Position numbers and translations under genes: made by a program
The notes under the pieces: generated by a model
Databases searched by the model: none
Told to the model about the DNA's origin: nothing
The model's input: the letters and a program-made list of their open reading frames with translations, nothing else
In this document: piece after piece, positions 43,249-52,750 of the stretch
Position numbering within the stretch: position 1 is the stretch's first letter
How the letters are laid out: each line of letters opens with the position of its first letter
NCBI GenBank assembly: GCA_963772585.1
Contig: CAVYXV010000002.1
Coordinates: 744,001-808,000 of the forward strand
Length of the DNA stretch: 64,000 bases
Reading direction: 5' to 3'
Source of the DNA: CAVVXN01 sp963772585
Lineage (GTDB): Bacteria > Planctomycetota > PLA2 > JAEUHO01

Positions 43249-44163
43249 ATGTCCCGACCCGACCCCGAGGGCGTCCGCGCCTGGCTGATGGCGCTCCAGG
43301 ATCGGATCTGCGACGCGCTCGTCGCGCTCGACGGCGGCCGGTTCCGGGAGGATCGTGGGGAGGAACCGGCGGGGGGCCTCGCGCGCCCGCGGGTCCTGGA
43401 GGGCGGGCCGGTCGTCGAGAAGGCGGCCGTCAACTTCAGCCACACCAAGGGCGCCGCGATGCCGGCGGCGGCGACGGAGCGCCGGCCCGAGCTCGCGGGG
43501 AAGGCCTTCGAGGCCGTCTCGCTCTCCCTGATCGTCCACCCGCGAAACCCCTACGCGCCGACGACCCACATGAACCTGCGCTGCTTCGTCGCCGGGGCGG
43601 CCGATGCAGACCCGGTGTGGTGGTTCGGCGGCGGCTTCGACCTGACGCCCTTCTACGGCTTCGAGGAAGACGCCGTCCACTGGCACGAGACGGCGCGCGC
43701 GGCCTGCACCCCTCTCGGAGCCGACGCCTACCCGCGCTTCAAGGCGTGGTGCGACCGCTACTTCTTCCTCCCCCATCGCGGCGAAGCCCGCGGCGTCGGC
43801 GGGCTGTTCTTCGACGACCTCCGGGAAAGGGACTTCGAAGGGACGTTCGCGTTCGTGAGGAGCGTCGGCGACCACTTCCTGCCGGCGTATCTGCCCATCC
43901 TGGAGCGGCGGAAGGACACCCCGCACGGGGAGCGCGAGCGCGCCTTCCAACTCGTGCGCCGGGGCCGGTACGTGGAGTTCAACCTCCTCTACGACCGCGG
44001 GACGCGGTACGGCCTGCAGTCGGGGCGGCGGGTCGAGTCGGTCCTGGCCTCGCTGCCGCCGGAGGTCGCGTGGCGCTACCGGCACGAGCCCGAACCGGGG
44101 TCTCCGGAGGCCGAGCTTCCGAAGCGGTTCCTCGCCGGGCGCGACTGGCTGGAAGGGCGATAG
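43249..44163 (+). CDS. hemF: Oxygen-dependent coproporphyrinogen III oxidase
   Basis: 304 residues from the ATG at 43249, full length. Clear HemF motifs: FSHTKGAAMPAAATER, HPRNPYAPTTHMNLRCF, WWFGGGFDLTPFYGFEEDAV, KAWCDRYFFLPHRGEARGVG, RGRYVEFNLLYDRGTRYGLQ and ESVLASLPPEVAWRY. It decarboxylates coproporphyrinogen III to protoporphyrinogen IX using O2, so the organism makes heme aerobically. It is divergent from hypA and followed by pyk at 54 bp. Confidence 0.97.
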   Translation: MSRPDPEGVRAWLMALQDRICDALVALDGGRFREDRGEEPAGGLARPRVLEGGPVVEKAAVNFSHTKGAAMPAAATERRPELAGKAFEAVSLSLIVHPRNPYAPTTHMNLRCFVAGAADADPVWWFGGGFDLTPFYGFEEDAVHWHETARAACTPLGADAYPRFKAWCDRYFFLPHRGEARGVGGLFFDDLRERDFEGTFAFVRSVGDHFLPAYLPILERRKDTPHGERERAFQLVRRGRYVEFNLLYDRGTRYGLQSGRRVESVLASLPPEVAWRYRHEPEPGSPEAELPKRFLAGRDWLEGR

Positions 44164-44217
44164 CTGGAGCCCGGCTCGTCGGGCACGCTGGGACGCGAAC
44201 CCGACACGGAGGCGGCG

Positions 44218-45639
44218 ATGGCCCTCACCCGGCATCGAACCCGGATCGTCTGCACGATCGGCCCGGCCTCGAACGAGCGGAGCGTGCAGCGCCGCCTGAT
44301 CGAGGCGGGCATGAACGTGGCCCGGCTCAACTTCTCGCACGCCGACTTCGACGCGCACGGCCGGCGCATCGAGAGTCTCCGGGCGGCGGCCGAGGAGGCG
44401 CGGCAGCCGCTGGCGATCATGGCCGACATGCCCGGCCCCAAGATCCGGATCGGGGAGCTCGCCGACGAACCGGTGGAGGTGGCACCGGGCGACAGCCTCG
44501 TGCTCACGACGGACGACCTCGTGGGCGACGCGAAGCGGATGTCGGTCTCGTTCAAGCGTCTTCCCGAGGTGGTCCACCCCGGCGACACGATCTTCCTGAA
44601 CGACGGATTCGTGCAGCTGTCGGTGGGAAGCGTCGAGGGCTCGGAGGTCCGCTGCGAGGTGGTGGTCGGCGGCGAGCTCCGTTCGAAGAAGGGCCTCAAC
44701 CTCCCCGGGATCCGCCTGGGTACGTCGGCCTTCACGCCGCGTGACGCCGAGTGTCTGCGGTTCGCGCTGGAGAAGGGGGTGGACGCCGTCAGCCAGTCCT
44801 TCGTCGAGGGCCCGGAGGACGTCCAGGCCGTCCGGGACGCGGCGCGGTCCCTGGGTCACGACCCGTTCGTGTTCGCCAAGATCGAGCGGAGCCGGGCGCT
44901 CGACCGGTTCGACGAGATCCTCGAGGCCGCCGACGGCGTCATGGTGGCGCGGGGCGACCTCGGCGTGGAGATCCCGATCGAGGAGATCGCCTGGGTCCAG
45001 AAGGACCTGATCCACCGTTCGAACATCGCCGGGAAGCCGGTCATCACGGCGACGCAGATGCTGGAGTCGATGACGTACAGCCGGCGCCCGACCCGCGCGG
45101 AGGCGACCGATGTCGCGAACGCCATCCTGGACGGGACGGACGCCGTGATGCTCTCCGGCGAGTCGGCCATCGGGCTCTATCCCGTGCCCAGCGTGAAGAT
45201 GCTCGCGGCGATCGCGGAGACGACGGAGCCGCGGTTGGAACACCGCTCGAAGGACGCGATCTACGCGGAGGTGAGGGCGCGCGGGAGGCCCGCCGCAGGC
45301 GACCTCGTGGCGCTGAGCGTCGTGCGCTCCGTGGACTGGGGGAAACCCGCGGCGCTCTTCGTCCCCACGATGAGCGGCGCGACGGCGAGGAGCATCAACC
45401 GCTTCCGCCTTCCCGTGTGGGTCACGGCCGTCAGCACGGAGATGAAGACGATCCGCGCGCTCCTCTTCTCCTACGGCGTCCACCCCGAGTACGTGGAACG
45501 CGAGCCCCACGACTGGAAAGCGTTCGCCCGCGACTGGCTCGCCCGTCACGGCGTCGAGGGACCCCTCGCCCTCCTCACCCAGGGCCCCTCGCCCCAGAAC
45601 CCCGACGCGAACCACCGCATGGAGGTCCTCGTCCTCTGA
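44218..45639 (+). CDS. pyk: Pyruvate kinase
   Basis: 473 residues from the ATG at 44218. Complete active-site set: TRIVCTIGPAS, NVARLNFSHAD, IMADMPGPKIRIGEL, KKGLNLPG, FAKIERSRALDRFDEIL, MVARGDLGVEIPIEEI, ITATQMLESMTYSRRPTRAE and DAVMLSGESAIG. It converts phosphoenolpyruvate and ADP to pyruvate and ATP. The C-terminal allosteric domain is present, and the MLESM-type effector loop is conserved. A dispersed palindrome follows the stop within ten bases. Confidence 0.97.
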   Translation: MALTRHRTRIVCTIGPASNERSVQRRLIEAGMNVARLNFSHADFDAHGRRIESLRAAAEEARQPLAIMADMPGPKIRIGELADEPVEVAPGDSLVLTTDDLVGDAKRMSVSFKRLPEVVHPGDTIFLNDGFVQLSVGSVEGSEVRCEVVVGGELRSKKGLNLPGIRLGTSAFTPRDAECLRFALEKGVDAVSQSFVEGPEDVQAVRDAARSLGHDPFVFAKIERSRALDRFDEILEAADGVMVARGDLGVEIPIEEIAWVQKDLIHRSNIAGKPVITATQMLESMTYSRRPTRAEATDVANAILDGTDAVMLSGESAIGLYPVPSVKMLAAIAETTEPRLEHRSKDAIYAEVRARGRPAAGDLVALSVVRSVDWGKPAALFVPTMSGATARSINRFRLPVWVTAVSTEMKTIRALLFSYGVHPEYVEREPHDWKAFARDWLARHGVEGPLALLTQGPSPQNPDANHRMEVLVL

Positions 45640-45646
45640 CCCGTCC

Positions 45647-45713
45647 GTACGGAGCCACGTCCCTACAAAGCCAGGCTCCCGAACGTACCTTCCGCACTCC
45701 GGAGCCTGGCTCC
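45647..45713. repeat. Dispersed GGAGCC/GGCTCC palindromes after pyk
   Basis: GTACGGAGCC (45647) pairs with GGCTCCCGAACGTAC around 13-14 bases, and GGAGCCTGGCTCC (45701-45713) is palindromic. Both could fold in RNA, but no T-run follows. The same core recurs near other gene ends (49.3, 56.8 and 57.8 kb). Confidence 0.7.
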
Positions 45714-45771
45714 ATCCGAGGACTCCATGGGTGGCCCGCGCCGGATGTCCGGTGCCTCCCGGCCCCCCCGC

Positions 45772-46608
45772 CTACGTCGCTCGCTCCGGCTCCCTCACGC
45801 GGATCCGCGCTCCCGCCTCGGCGAAGACCCACGCCCGCGGGTCGTCGCCGAGGCCCACGTACCGGGGCGCGGGCAGGCCCTCGCGCCTGTCGATGAGGTG
45901 CACCCCCACCACGACCTCCCCGTCCGGCCCCGCCTGGTTCACGGTGACCGCGGAGACGACGATCCAGAGAACGCGGGCCTCGGGGACGTGGTCCAGCACG
46001 TCCCGGACCACGGTGTCGGCCTGGAGGCGGGCGGAGACGATCGCCGCGTCGAGCGCGCGGCGGGCGGGGGGGATGCGCGACTCGTCGAGGAGCAGGCCGA
46101 CGCGATCGTGTCCGTCGGAGGAGAACGTCCGCCGTAGCTCGTCCACTACCGGGAGGTGCGCGCCGTCGAGGAGCGCGTGGAGCGCGCCGCAGCAGGTGGA
46201 CTCCGCCTCGTATCGGTGGAGCCAGCCGTAGCGGGCCCCGTCGTCCGAAGCGAATCGCCCCACGTGGGCGTTCAGCTTGACCAGCATGAGGAGCCAGTCG
46301 CTTCGTCCGGCCTCGGTCGCGTAGTGGTTCTCCGCGATGCGGATCGCCCCCCACTCGTAGCGGCCGCCCAGGTTGGCGATGCGCATCGGCGCCTGGTGGC
46401 CGAACTTGAGGGTGGGCAGGACGTACTGGGCGAAGCCGCGCCGGAAGGCCGCCGCGCACTCGAGCTCGCTCTCGTCGGCGCACGTCACGTGGAGCGCGCC
46501 CGCCGCGGGCGGGTGGAGTTCGGCGACGGCGAGGTGGAGCGTGTGGGCGACCCCGCCGACGGAATGCTCCGCGCCGACGAGTTCGCAGAGGGACTCGGGG
46601 ACCTCCAT
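45772..46608 (-). CDS. Conserved-looking protein of unknown function
   Basis: 278 residues from the ATG at 46608, ten bases after the EamA stop. No signal peptide or helix. Visible segments: LGGRYEWGAIRIAENHYAT, GWLHRYEAESTCCGALHALL and RVLWIVVSAVTVNQAGPDG. The two adjacent cysteines and the His/Glu residues are the only candidate functional residues. Gene coupling points to a link with the transporter. Function unknown. Confidence 0.65.
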   Translation of the reverse strand: MEVPESLCELVGAEHSVGGVAHTLHLAVAELHPPAAGALHVTCADESELECAAAFRRGFAQYVLPTLKFGHQAPMRIANLGGRYEWGAIRIAENHYATEAGRSDWLLMLVKLNAHVGRFASDDGARYGWLHRYEAESTCCGALHALLDGAHLPVVDELRRTFSSDGHDRVGLLLDESRIPPARRALDAAIVSARLQADTVVRDVLDHVPEARVLWIVVSAVTVNQAGPDGEVVVGVHLIDRREGLPAPRYVGLGDDPRAWVFAEAGARIRVREPERAT

Positions 46609-46618
46609 CGGGCAGAGG

Positions 46619-47512
46619 CTACGCGACGTCCGGGGAGGACGCATGGGCCCGGACGGTCGCGATCACGCCCCCCACGACCAGGAGGGCGCCCGCGACCTTC
46701 ACCAGCGTGATCGGCTCGTGCGGGACGCGGTCCTGGTGCATCGCGTTCGTCACCGCCAGGAGCGAGAAGGTGACGGCCGGTCCCAGCGTGGCGATCACCG
46801 CCGCCGTGCTCGCCGGGATGTGGCGGAGGCTCTCCGCAAACGACCAGTACGCCACGAAGGTGTTGAGGCACAGGTAGGCGACGGCGAGGAGCGCGACGAG
46901 GTCAAGGGTCCGCGGCGCGGCCACGGCGGCCCCCGGGACGTTGAAGAGCGAGGCGAGAAGGAACACCCAGAAGGTCGCGCCGCCGGAGTGGAGCGTCCTC
47001 CCCGCGATCTTCTGCGCGACGGCGTAGACGGCCCAGGCGAGCGCCGCGACCAGGATCAGCGAGATGCCGAGCAGGCCGCCCGTGGTCGAGGCCTCCCGCC
47101 ACGAGACGAGCAGCACCCCGAGGAAGGCGACCGCGGCGCCGACGATCTCCGCGGGCCCCAGACGCTCGCCGAGAGAGAACACCCCCATCAGCAGCAGGAA
47201 GACGGGCGCGGTCTGGATCAGCACCTGGGCCGTTCCGGCGCCGGCGTACTGGAGGCCGGCCATGTACGCGACGTAGTTCGCCCCCAGCCCGAAGGCAGCC
47301 AGGAGAAGGAGCGGCGGCGGCCGCGACGGCACGGGGGCTCGTCGCCGCGCGAGGAGGAGTCGGAGCAGCAAGGCGGCCACCGCGAGCCGGAGCGCCGAGA
47401 GGAGCGGCGCCGACATGCCCCCGAGCGCGACCTTGCCCGCGACGGGGACGGTTCCCCACAGCACCGAGGTCAGCAGGGCGTGGGCAAGCCCCCGGATCCG
47501 CTGCGGCGTCAT
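46619..47512 (-). CDS. EamA/DMT-family transporter
   Basis: 297 residues from the ATG at 47512. Ten helices in two EamA repeats: LLTSVLWGTVPVAGKVALGG, LQYAGAGTAQVLIQTAPVFL, then SLILVAALAWAVYAVAQKIA and RHIPASTAAVIATLGPAVTF. Exporter of amino acids or metabolites by family; substrate unknown. It heads a probable two-gene unit with the unknown gene downstream. Confidence 0.92.
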   Translation of the reverse strand: MTPQRIRGLAHALLTSVLWGTVPVAGKVALGGMSAPLLSALRLAVAALLLRLLLARRRAPVPSRPPPLLLLAAFGLGANYVAYMAGLQYAGAGTAQVLIQTAPVFLLLMGVFSLGERLGPAEIVGAAVAFLGVLLVSWREASTTGGLLGISLILVAALAWAVYAVAQKIAGRTLHSGGATFWVFLLASLFNVPGAAVAAPRTLDLVALLAVAYLCLNTFVAYWSFAESLRHIPASTAAVIATLGPAVTFSLLAVTNAMHQDRVPHEPITLVKVAGALLVVGGVIATVRAHASSPDVA

Positions 47513-47558
47513 GCTCGGCACCGAGGGCGGCGCCCCACGGGGTTGGGCGGACGGCGCG

Positions 47559-47768
47559 TCAGCGCGGGGACCCGGCGGCACGCGGCACGCCGAGCTTCGC
47601 CAGGATGCTCATCATCGGGCACCAATTCGTGAACGCGCTCTGGAACAGGTTCAGCCCGACGAACGCCGTGAAGGCGAAGAACCAGGGCGTCACGAAGTAC
47701 CCCAGCACCACGCTCAACAGCACGAAGAAGCCGGCAATCGCCCGAAGGGCCCGTTCGATCGTCATCAT
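47559..47768 (-). CDS. DUF2892-type small membrane protein
   Basis: 69 residues from ATG codons at 47768 or 47765, after GGAGAG. Two helices (AIAGFFVLLSVVLGYFV and AFTAFVGLNLFQSAF) with NWCPMMSILAKLG at the end are the pattern of the YgaP-like inner-membrane DUF2892 family. In that family the domain is often fused to rhodanese; here it stands alone. Likely sulfur-related, by family association only. Confidence 0.88.
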   Translation of the reverse strand: MMTIERALRAIAGFFVLLSVVLGYFVTPWFFAFTAFVGLNLFQSAFTNWCPMMSILAKLGVPRAAGSPR

Positions 47769-47864
47769 CGCTCTCCAGATTCCCCTCGTGGAGGCCCTTG
47801 ATCGTACGGAAGCCGGCCAGCGCGGCCTCGCTTGGGCGGAGAGGCCCTTGCACGGCGCATTCCC

Positions 47865-49250
47865 TCAGCGCTCGACGTCCCAGCGGGGGACGATCCATAG
47901 CTCCCCTTCCGCCTGCATGCCGGCCTCGGTCTCGGCGTCGAGCGCTAGCCCGGCGTGGCGGGAGTCGGGGGGGTCGAGGAAGAGAAGGAGGCGCGTCGGC
48001 TGGATCGCCATGCGGAAGGGTCGGCCGGTGAGCGGATTGACGGGCGGGATCCAGGGGTAGGCGCGGGCCAGCGAGGGGAGGTCCGGTCCGGGCGCCCTGC
48101 CCGCCCGGCGCTCCGCTTCGAGCGCGAGACCGATCCTGGCGAGCCGGAGCCGCGCCAGCGTCTCCAGGGTGTGGTCGACCAGACGGGTCTCGGAGGAAAC
48201 GACCGCTCGGGGGCGTCGTACGCCTTCCGACTCCAGCCGGGCGATCAGGTCGCGGGGCCGGTCCCAGACATCGCCCATGTCCGTCAACCAATCGAGCTCG
48301 CCCGACGCGACCTCGAGGAGCTGGCGTCGTGCTTCCGGGGGCCGGAAGGGCCGGTCGGTCAAGGGGTTCGCGGTCTTCCACCACGAGCTCAACGCCTGGT
48401 CGTCTTCGGCCGCCCGCCGGACCTCGCGCCGACAATACGCGGGGACGAAGGCGCGCAAGGCGCCCATCCACGCGACGACGCCCGGCTCCGCCGCCTGGAG
48501 CCGTCGGCCCCACGCGGCGGGCTCGTCGCTCGCCGGGAGAAGCTCCATCTCGACGGAGTGCTGGAGACGCGATGCCACGATCCGCCAGAAGTCCTGTCGA
48601 GCCGCCGCGTCGAGCCACACGTCCATCCAGGCCCACTCGCGGTCGCCTCCGTCCGCGAAAGACCGCGAAGGCCAACGCTCGGCGAGCCGCGCGGCGGCAT
48701 GCGCGGCGGCGGAAGATCGGGTAGCGTCGTCCTGGACCAGGAGACCGAGGAGGCGCCTGGCGAAGCCCCAGAGTTCCTGGGCGGTCCCGGGCTTCGCCAG
48801 GCGCTCGGGAAGGCGGGGCCTCGCCGGTTCTCCGAAGAAGAGTGGTCGCCGCGAACCCTCCACGACCTCGTCCCAGAGGGGTAGGAGATCCGGGACGAGA
48901 GCACGCAGTTCCGCGCCCCGTCGAGCCCGTTCCGCGGCGGGCAGTCCATCTCGGTCCCAGACGTCACCGCAGAGGCGATCGCATGGATCGTCCTCCTTCC
49001 ACCGCTTCTCGTACCGCTCGTAGGCGTCGAGCAGGAGCAGCGCGCCGTCCTCGGGGTCCAGGTCGCCGACGGTCGGCGGCGGAGGGAGGTAGCGACTCGC
49101 CTCCTCCTCGGGCCACTGGGCGATCCGCGCGTCCCACGCGCGCTCGGCCTTCGCCGCCTCGCGCCGTTCGAGGAACGCGGGAATCGCGACGGCCAGGACC
49201 ACGACTGCGAGGATGGCCAGGGCCGTGCCCCAGGTCCGTCGGCTCCACAT
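47865..49250 (-). CDS. Membrane-anchored protein of unknown function, planctomycetal type
   Basis: 461 residues starting with an N-terminal anchor (GTALAILAVVVLAVAIPAFL). The body is helical, rich in Arg, Ala, Trp. Near the C-terminus are YPWIPPVNPLTGRPFRMAI and LLLFLDPPDSRHAG, like the 'DPFTGxPLRY' ending found in many Planctomycetota membrane proteins; the related NPLTDRPFRPPEARR occurs once earlier. This supports the taxonomic guess more than any function. Confidence 0.72.
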   Translation of the reverse strand: MWSRRTWGTALAILAVVVLAVAIPAFLERREAAKAERAWDARIAQWPEEEASRYLPPPPTVGDLDPEDGALLLLDAYERYEKRWKEDDPCDRLCGDVWDRDGLPAAERARRGAELRALVPDLLPLWDEVVEGSRRPLFFGEPARPRLPERLAKPGTAQELWGFARRLLGLLVQDDATRSSAAAHAAARLAERWPSRSFADGGDREWAWMDVWLDAAARQDFWRIVASRLQHSVEMELLPASDEPAAWGRRLQAAEPGVVAWMGALRAFVPAYCRREVRRAAEDDQALSSWWKTANPLTDRPFRPPEARRQLLEVASGELDWLTDMGDVWDRPRDLIARLESEGVRRPRAVVSSETRLVDHTLETLARLRLARIGLALEAERRAGRAPGPDLPSLARAYPWIPPVNPLTGRPFRMAIQPTRLLLFLDPPDSRHAGLALDAETEAGMQAEGELWIVPRWDVER

Positions 49251-49267
49251 GCCGCCGATCGTACCGC

Positions 49268-49352
49268 CGTGCCCAGCCAGGCTCCGACACGTACGTTCGC
49301 CGCGCGAAGCCTGGCTCCGGGCCGCGGGAGGAATGTCCCGGCGCCTGGCTCC
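49268..49352. repeat. Dispersed GGAGCC/GGCTCC repeats
   Basis: CCAGGCTCC, AGCCTGGCTCC and CGCCTGGCTCC occur within 85 bp between two minus-strand genes, with GTACGTTCG between them. Same family as at 45.6 and 56.8 kb. Confidence 0.65.
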
Positions 49353-49370
49353 GTGTGGTTCCGGGCGGTT

Positions 49371-50243
49371 TCACGCCTGCCAGCGGTGGGGTCGAGTGGC
49401 GAGGCGTTCGAGGCCCAGCCGCGCGCAGAAGCGGCGCCAGCGCCAGCGGGGCACACCGCGCCACTCGAGGTCGGAGGGCCCGGCCTCCAACGGAACGTCG
49501 ATCCGCAGCGTCGCGAGCCGCCGGTAGAGCAGCGCCTCCTCCCGCCGCTCGACCAGCGTCTCTGCGAGCCCCTTGGCGCCGCGCACCGTGACGGACCACG
49601 CCTCGGGGTCGCGCGGGACGTCCTCGATGTGGCCGTAGGCCTGGAGGAGGCGCGAGGCCGTCTTCGCGCCGAACCCCGGCAGGCCGGGGATGCCGTCCGC
49701 CTTGTCCCCCACCAGCCCGAGGTAGTCGGGCACGGACTCGGGGCGCACGCCGAGACGTACCTCGACGGCGGCCTCGTCGAAGGTCTGGTCCTTCATCCGG
49801 TTCCACTGCACGATCTTGGGGTCGCGGACGACCTGGGCGAGGTCCTTGTCGGGCGTCGCCACGACGATCTTCGCGAAGTGGGGCACGTAGAGCCGAGCCG
49901 CCGTGGCGAGCGCGTCGTCCGCCTCGAACTCCACCATCGGCCAGACCACGAGCCCGAGCGACGCCAGCGCCTCCTCGGCCAGGGGAAACTGGGCGAGGAG
50001 CGCCTCGTCGATGCCCTCGCCCGTCTTGTAGCCGTCGAAGAGGTCGTTGCGAAACGACTCGATGACGCGGTCCGTCGCCACGGCGAGATGCGTCACGTCG
50101 TCCCGGCGGAGAAACGCGAGCATCGAGGTGGCGAGCCCCGCCACGGCGCCGATCTCCTCTCCCGTCGGTGCGGTCCTCGACGGGGCCGCGAAGTGGTTGC
50201 GAAAGAGCTCCCACGTTCCGTCGAGGAGATACAGCGAGGTCAT
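49371..50243 (-). CDS. FEN/Pol I-type 5'-3' exonuclease
   Basis: 290 residues from the ATG at 50243. The 5' nuclease fold of DNA polymerase I N-domains is clear: LYLLDGTWELFRNHFA, FRNDLFDGYKTGEGID, the acidic cluster VEFEADDALATAARLY, VVATPDKDLAQVVRD and the helix-hairpin-helix region YLGLVGDKADGIPGLPGFG. It would trim flaps or RNA primers, separate from any polymerase. Start overlaps the previous stop as ATGA, so it is translationally coupled to the membrane gene upstream. Confidence 0.93.
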   Translation of the reverse strand: MTSLYLLDGTWELFRNHFAAPSRTAPTGEEIGAVAGLATSMLAFLRRDDVTHLAVATDRVIESFRNDLFDGYKTGEGIDEALLAQFPLAEEALASLGLVVWPMVEFEADDALATAARLYVPHFAKIVVATPDKDLAQVVRDPKIVQWNRMKDQTFDEAAVEVRLGVRPESVPDYLGLVGDKADGIPGLPGFGAKTASRLLQAYGHIEDVPRDPEAWSVTVRGAKGLAETLVERREEALLYRRLATLRIDVPLEAGPSDLEWRGVPRWRWRRFCARLGLERLATRPHRWQA

Positions 50244-50776
50244 CCACCCTCCGGCCGCGGACCGCCCACCCCGCTCTCGGTGAGGGCTCGAACCAGGTCG
50301 TCGGCCCGCTGCGAGCCGACCAGCAACGTCTTTCCGTTCGCGAGCACGAGGCGCACCGCGCGGTCACCCCGTACCGTCCAGGCCCACCCCCGCCCCGGCG
50401 CCCAGCGCAGCCCCCACCCGCCGTATTCGAGGATCGGGTGGTACGTCACCGCCTCCGCGGAGCGGATCTCGGCGAAGGGCAGCGTGCGTCGCCGAAGGAA
50501 CCGGTAGTGGAGGCGCAGGGCGTCCTTCGTCACGACGGTGACGAGCCCCGTCCCGACGAGGAACGCGGGCAGGGCGAGCCCCGCGAAGACGAAGACGACC
50601 TCGATGACCCAGTCGGGACCGGGGTTCGTCCCCCACGGCCGACCGAGCACGATCTGCACCACGAAGCCCCACCACGCGAGCAGGGTGATCGCAACGACGA
50701 TCGCCCACACCCACCAGTAGGTCATCCGCTGCTCTTCCTGGAAGGTGGGTCCCGAGTCTCCGGAGGCGTCCGGCAT
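50240..50776 (-). CDS. Two-helix membrane protein of unknown function
   Basis: 178 residues from the ATG at 50776, placed seven bases after GGAGGAG. Helices: WWVWAIVVAITLLAWWGFVV and VIEVVFVFAGLALPAFLVG. The C-terminal part (YRFLRRRTLPFAEIRSAEAV) has a PH-like beta pattern as in small DUF6141-type proteins. It is coupled to the exonuclease gene by ATGA. Role unknown. Confidence 0.72.
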   Translation of the reverse strand: MPDASGDSGPTFQEEQRMTYWWVWAIVVAITLLAWWGFVVQIVLGRPWGTNPGPDWVIEVVFVFAGLALPAFLVGTGLVTVVTKDALRLHYRFLRRRTLPFAEIRSAEAVTYHPILEYGGWGLRWAPGRGWAWTVRGDRAVRLVLANGKTLLVGSQRADDLVRALTESGVGGPRPEGG

Positions 50777-50807
50777 GACGGCTCCTCCTCCGCGTCCCCT
50801 CCAGCGA

Positions 50808-52493
50808 TCAGCGCGGGGCAACCCGCGCGGAGAGCGCCGCGATGGACAGGTTTCCGAGCTCTCCCTCCAGATCGTAGCGGAGGACGCCCTCGATGGAACC
50901 GTCCGACGCGATCACGGCGGCTTGTCCGCTGGCGAACACGATGAACACGCGGTCGTACGACACCTCGCGGAGGTGCTGGGCGAGGGTCTGGAGGGCCGTT
51001 TCCCGCGGGTCGAGGGCGCGCCGCGCGCCGGCGTGGGCGACGGGCGGGAGATCGGCGAGGACGCGCGCCTCGGGCGCGAGGGGAACGGCCTTCGGCCCGC
51101 GGCGGACGAGCGTGGCGAAGAGCCCTTCGAGCCAGACGCGGATCGCCCCTGGGGTGCCGGCGGCGTAGGGCTCGGTCTCCCGCGGCGGCAGGACGAGCCC
51201 GCCGGGCATCTCCTCGGGGATCCAGTGCGCGAAGAGGAGGTCGGTCGTGGAGCCGGAGAGGCCCAGGGTGGCGTCGACCTTGCCCACCGCGCGGGCGCCC
51301 TTCAGGAGGTACGCCTGCACCCGCAGCGTGGACGGCCGCACTTCCTTCGCGTCGCGAAACGCCTGGCGCGCGTCGCGGAACATCGCCTCCACGCCGCGGC
51401 CCTGGCGGCGCCGCTTCACGAGGAGGGTCTCGGGCACCTGGACGTACTGCAGGGTGAGGATGCGGTCGAGCACGGTGCCGAACAGGGCCGACCACTGCAT
51501 GATCGATGCGGTCGCGTCCGCCATGGCCTCCGGCGGGACGTCCTCCCCGCGCGCGGCGTAGCTAGGCAGCGGCTCCAGCAGCTTCTCGCGATCGACGGCC
51601 CGATGGTCGGGGTTGGGTAGGGGCTCGAGCGTCAGACCGAAGGCGCCTGGCTCGGCGGCGCCCTCCTCGCCCCAGGGTTCGGCCCGCGGGCGGACGGCAG
51701 GGATGTCCGCGTCGATCGGCTCGCTCGGCAGGAGCGCCTCCTCGACGTAGATTCGCGGGTGCGTCTCGCCGCTGAGGCTCCGCACCATGCTCCGGAACTT
51801 GTGCCGCACGGCCGCACATCCGGCCCGGTAGAGCATGTCCACGGCGGTGACCGCGTCCTGGATGCGGGTTCTTACGGAGAGGCTCAGCTCGGCGACGACC
51901 GGTCCGAAACGATCCACGGCCGTCTTCGCTGCGGCGTAGAGCCGCTTCGGGTTGGACGCCGCCTCCGAGGCGGCGTTGACCCGCACCTCGAGGCGACGGG
52001 CGGTGCCGGGCGGGGCACTCCCCTCGGCGGCCGGCGCCGCGTACGGCAGGAAGAGTGGGAAGCCGCAGACCTCGCCCGTCGCCTCGGACCGGACCTCCAG
52101 ACCCACCCGGTGGATGCCCGCCTCCTGGCACGCCCCGAGGACGTTCACCACCTGCCCCCAGTCGCGGTCGCCCCGGGCGAGGATCCAGACGTCGTGCGGC
52201 TGCCCGGCCTGGCTCGCGAACATCCCCCGCGCCTTGAGCAGGGTCTTGAGCTCGCGCCCGTCCACGTCCCGCGGGTCGCGGTCGATGCGGAACCAGCCCG
52301 TCTCGCCGATCGTCACCCACGTCGCATGGCTCTGCGGAAGGGGCGCGCACGTGCCCGCGACGGGGAGCTGGTCCACCGTGACCTCGGGCACGTGTGGTCC
52401 CGCCGACGCGGACGGCGCTGGCCCCCACGCGGCCAGGGCGAGGAGAGAAAGGGTCGCCGGCAGGAACCGGCGGACGGCGGGCAGGGTGTTCAT
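50808..52493 (-). CDS. Secreted protein with an ExbD/TolR-like domain
   Basis: 561 residues with a signal peptide (LLALAAWGPAPSASA). Residues ~55-135 resemble the periplasmic domain of ExbD/TolR: TGWFRIDRDPRDVDGRELK, VWILARGDRDWGQVVNVLGA and AGIHRVGLEV. The transmembrane helix that real ExbD proteins need for proton coupling is absent. The remaining 400 residues are unassigned. A peptidoglycan- or envelope-binding role is a guess. The downstream membrane gene begins 31 bp after its stop. Confidence 0.68.
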   Translation of the reverse strand: MNTLPAVRRFLPATLSLLALAAWGPAPSASAGPHVPEVTVDQLPVAGTCAPLPQSHATWVTIGETGWFRIDRDPRDVDGRELKTLLKARGMFASQAGQPHDVWILARGDRDWGQVVNVLGACQEAGIHRVGLEVRSEATGEVCGFPLFLPYAAPAAEGSAPPGTARRLEVRVNAASEAASNPKRLYAAAKTAVDRFGPVVAELSLSVRTRIQDAVTAVDMLYRAGCAAVRHKFRSMVRSLSGETHPRIYVEEALLPSEPIDADIPAVRPRAEPWGEEGAAEPGAFGLTLEPLPNPDHRAVDREKLLEPLPSYAARGEDVPPEAMADATASIMQWSALFGTVLDRILTLQYVQVPETLLVKRRRQGRGVEAMFRDARQAFRDAKEVRPSTLRVQAYLLKGARAVGKVDATLGLSGSTTDLLFAHWIPEEMPGGLVLPPRETEPYAAGTPGAIRVWLEGLFATLVRRGPKAVPLAPEARVLADLPPVAHAGARRALDPRETALQTLAQHLREVSYDRVFIVFASGQAAVIASDGSIEGVLRYDLEGELGNLSIAALSARVAPR

Positions 52494-52750
52494 GGTCCGA
52501 CTCCCTCCTCAGTCTCGGGCCCGGGCGGGGGAGGTCCAGTCCCGCAAGCTCGCCGCGCCCGCCGATCCCAGGCTCGACGGAATACCCGCCGGCCTCGGCA
52601 CCGGGGGGCGATCCGCGGTCCTTCGGCCACGCGCGGGCTTCTCCGGCCCCCCCCCGAAGCGGCGGAGGCGGGGAGCCGGATCTCGGCGAGGGGGCGGCCC
52701 CGGCCCTCGTCGCAGGGGTGGAAGTCCGGGCTTGCCGGCCTTCCCCGCGA

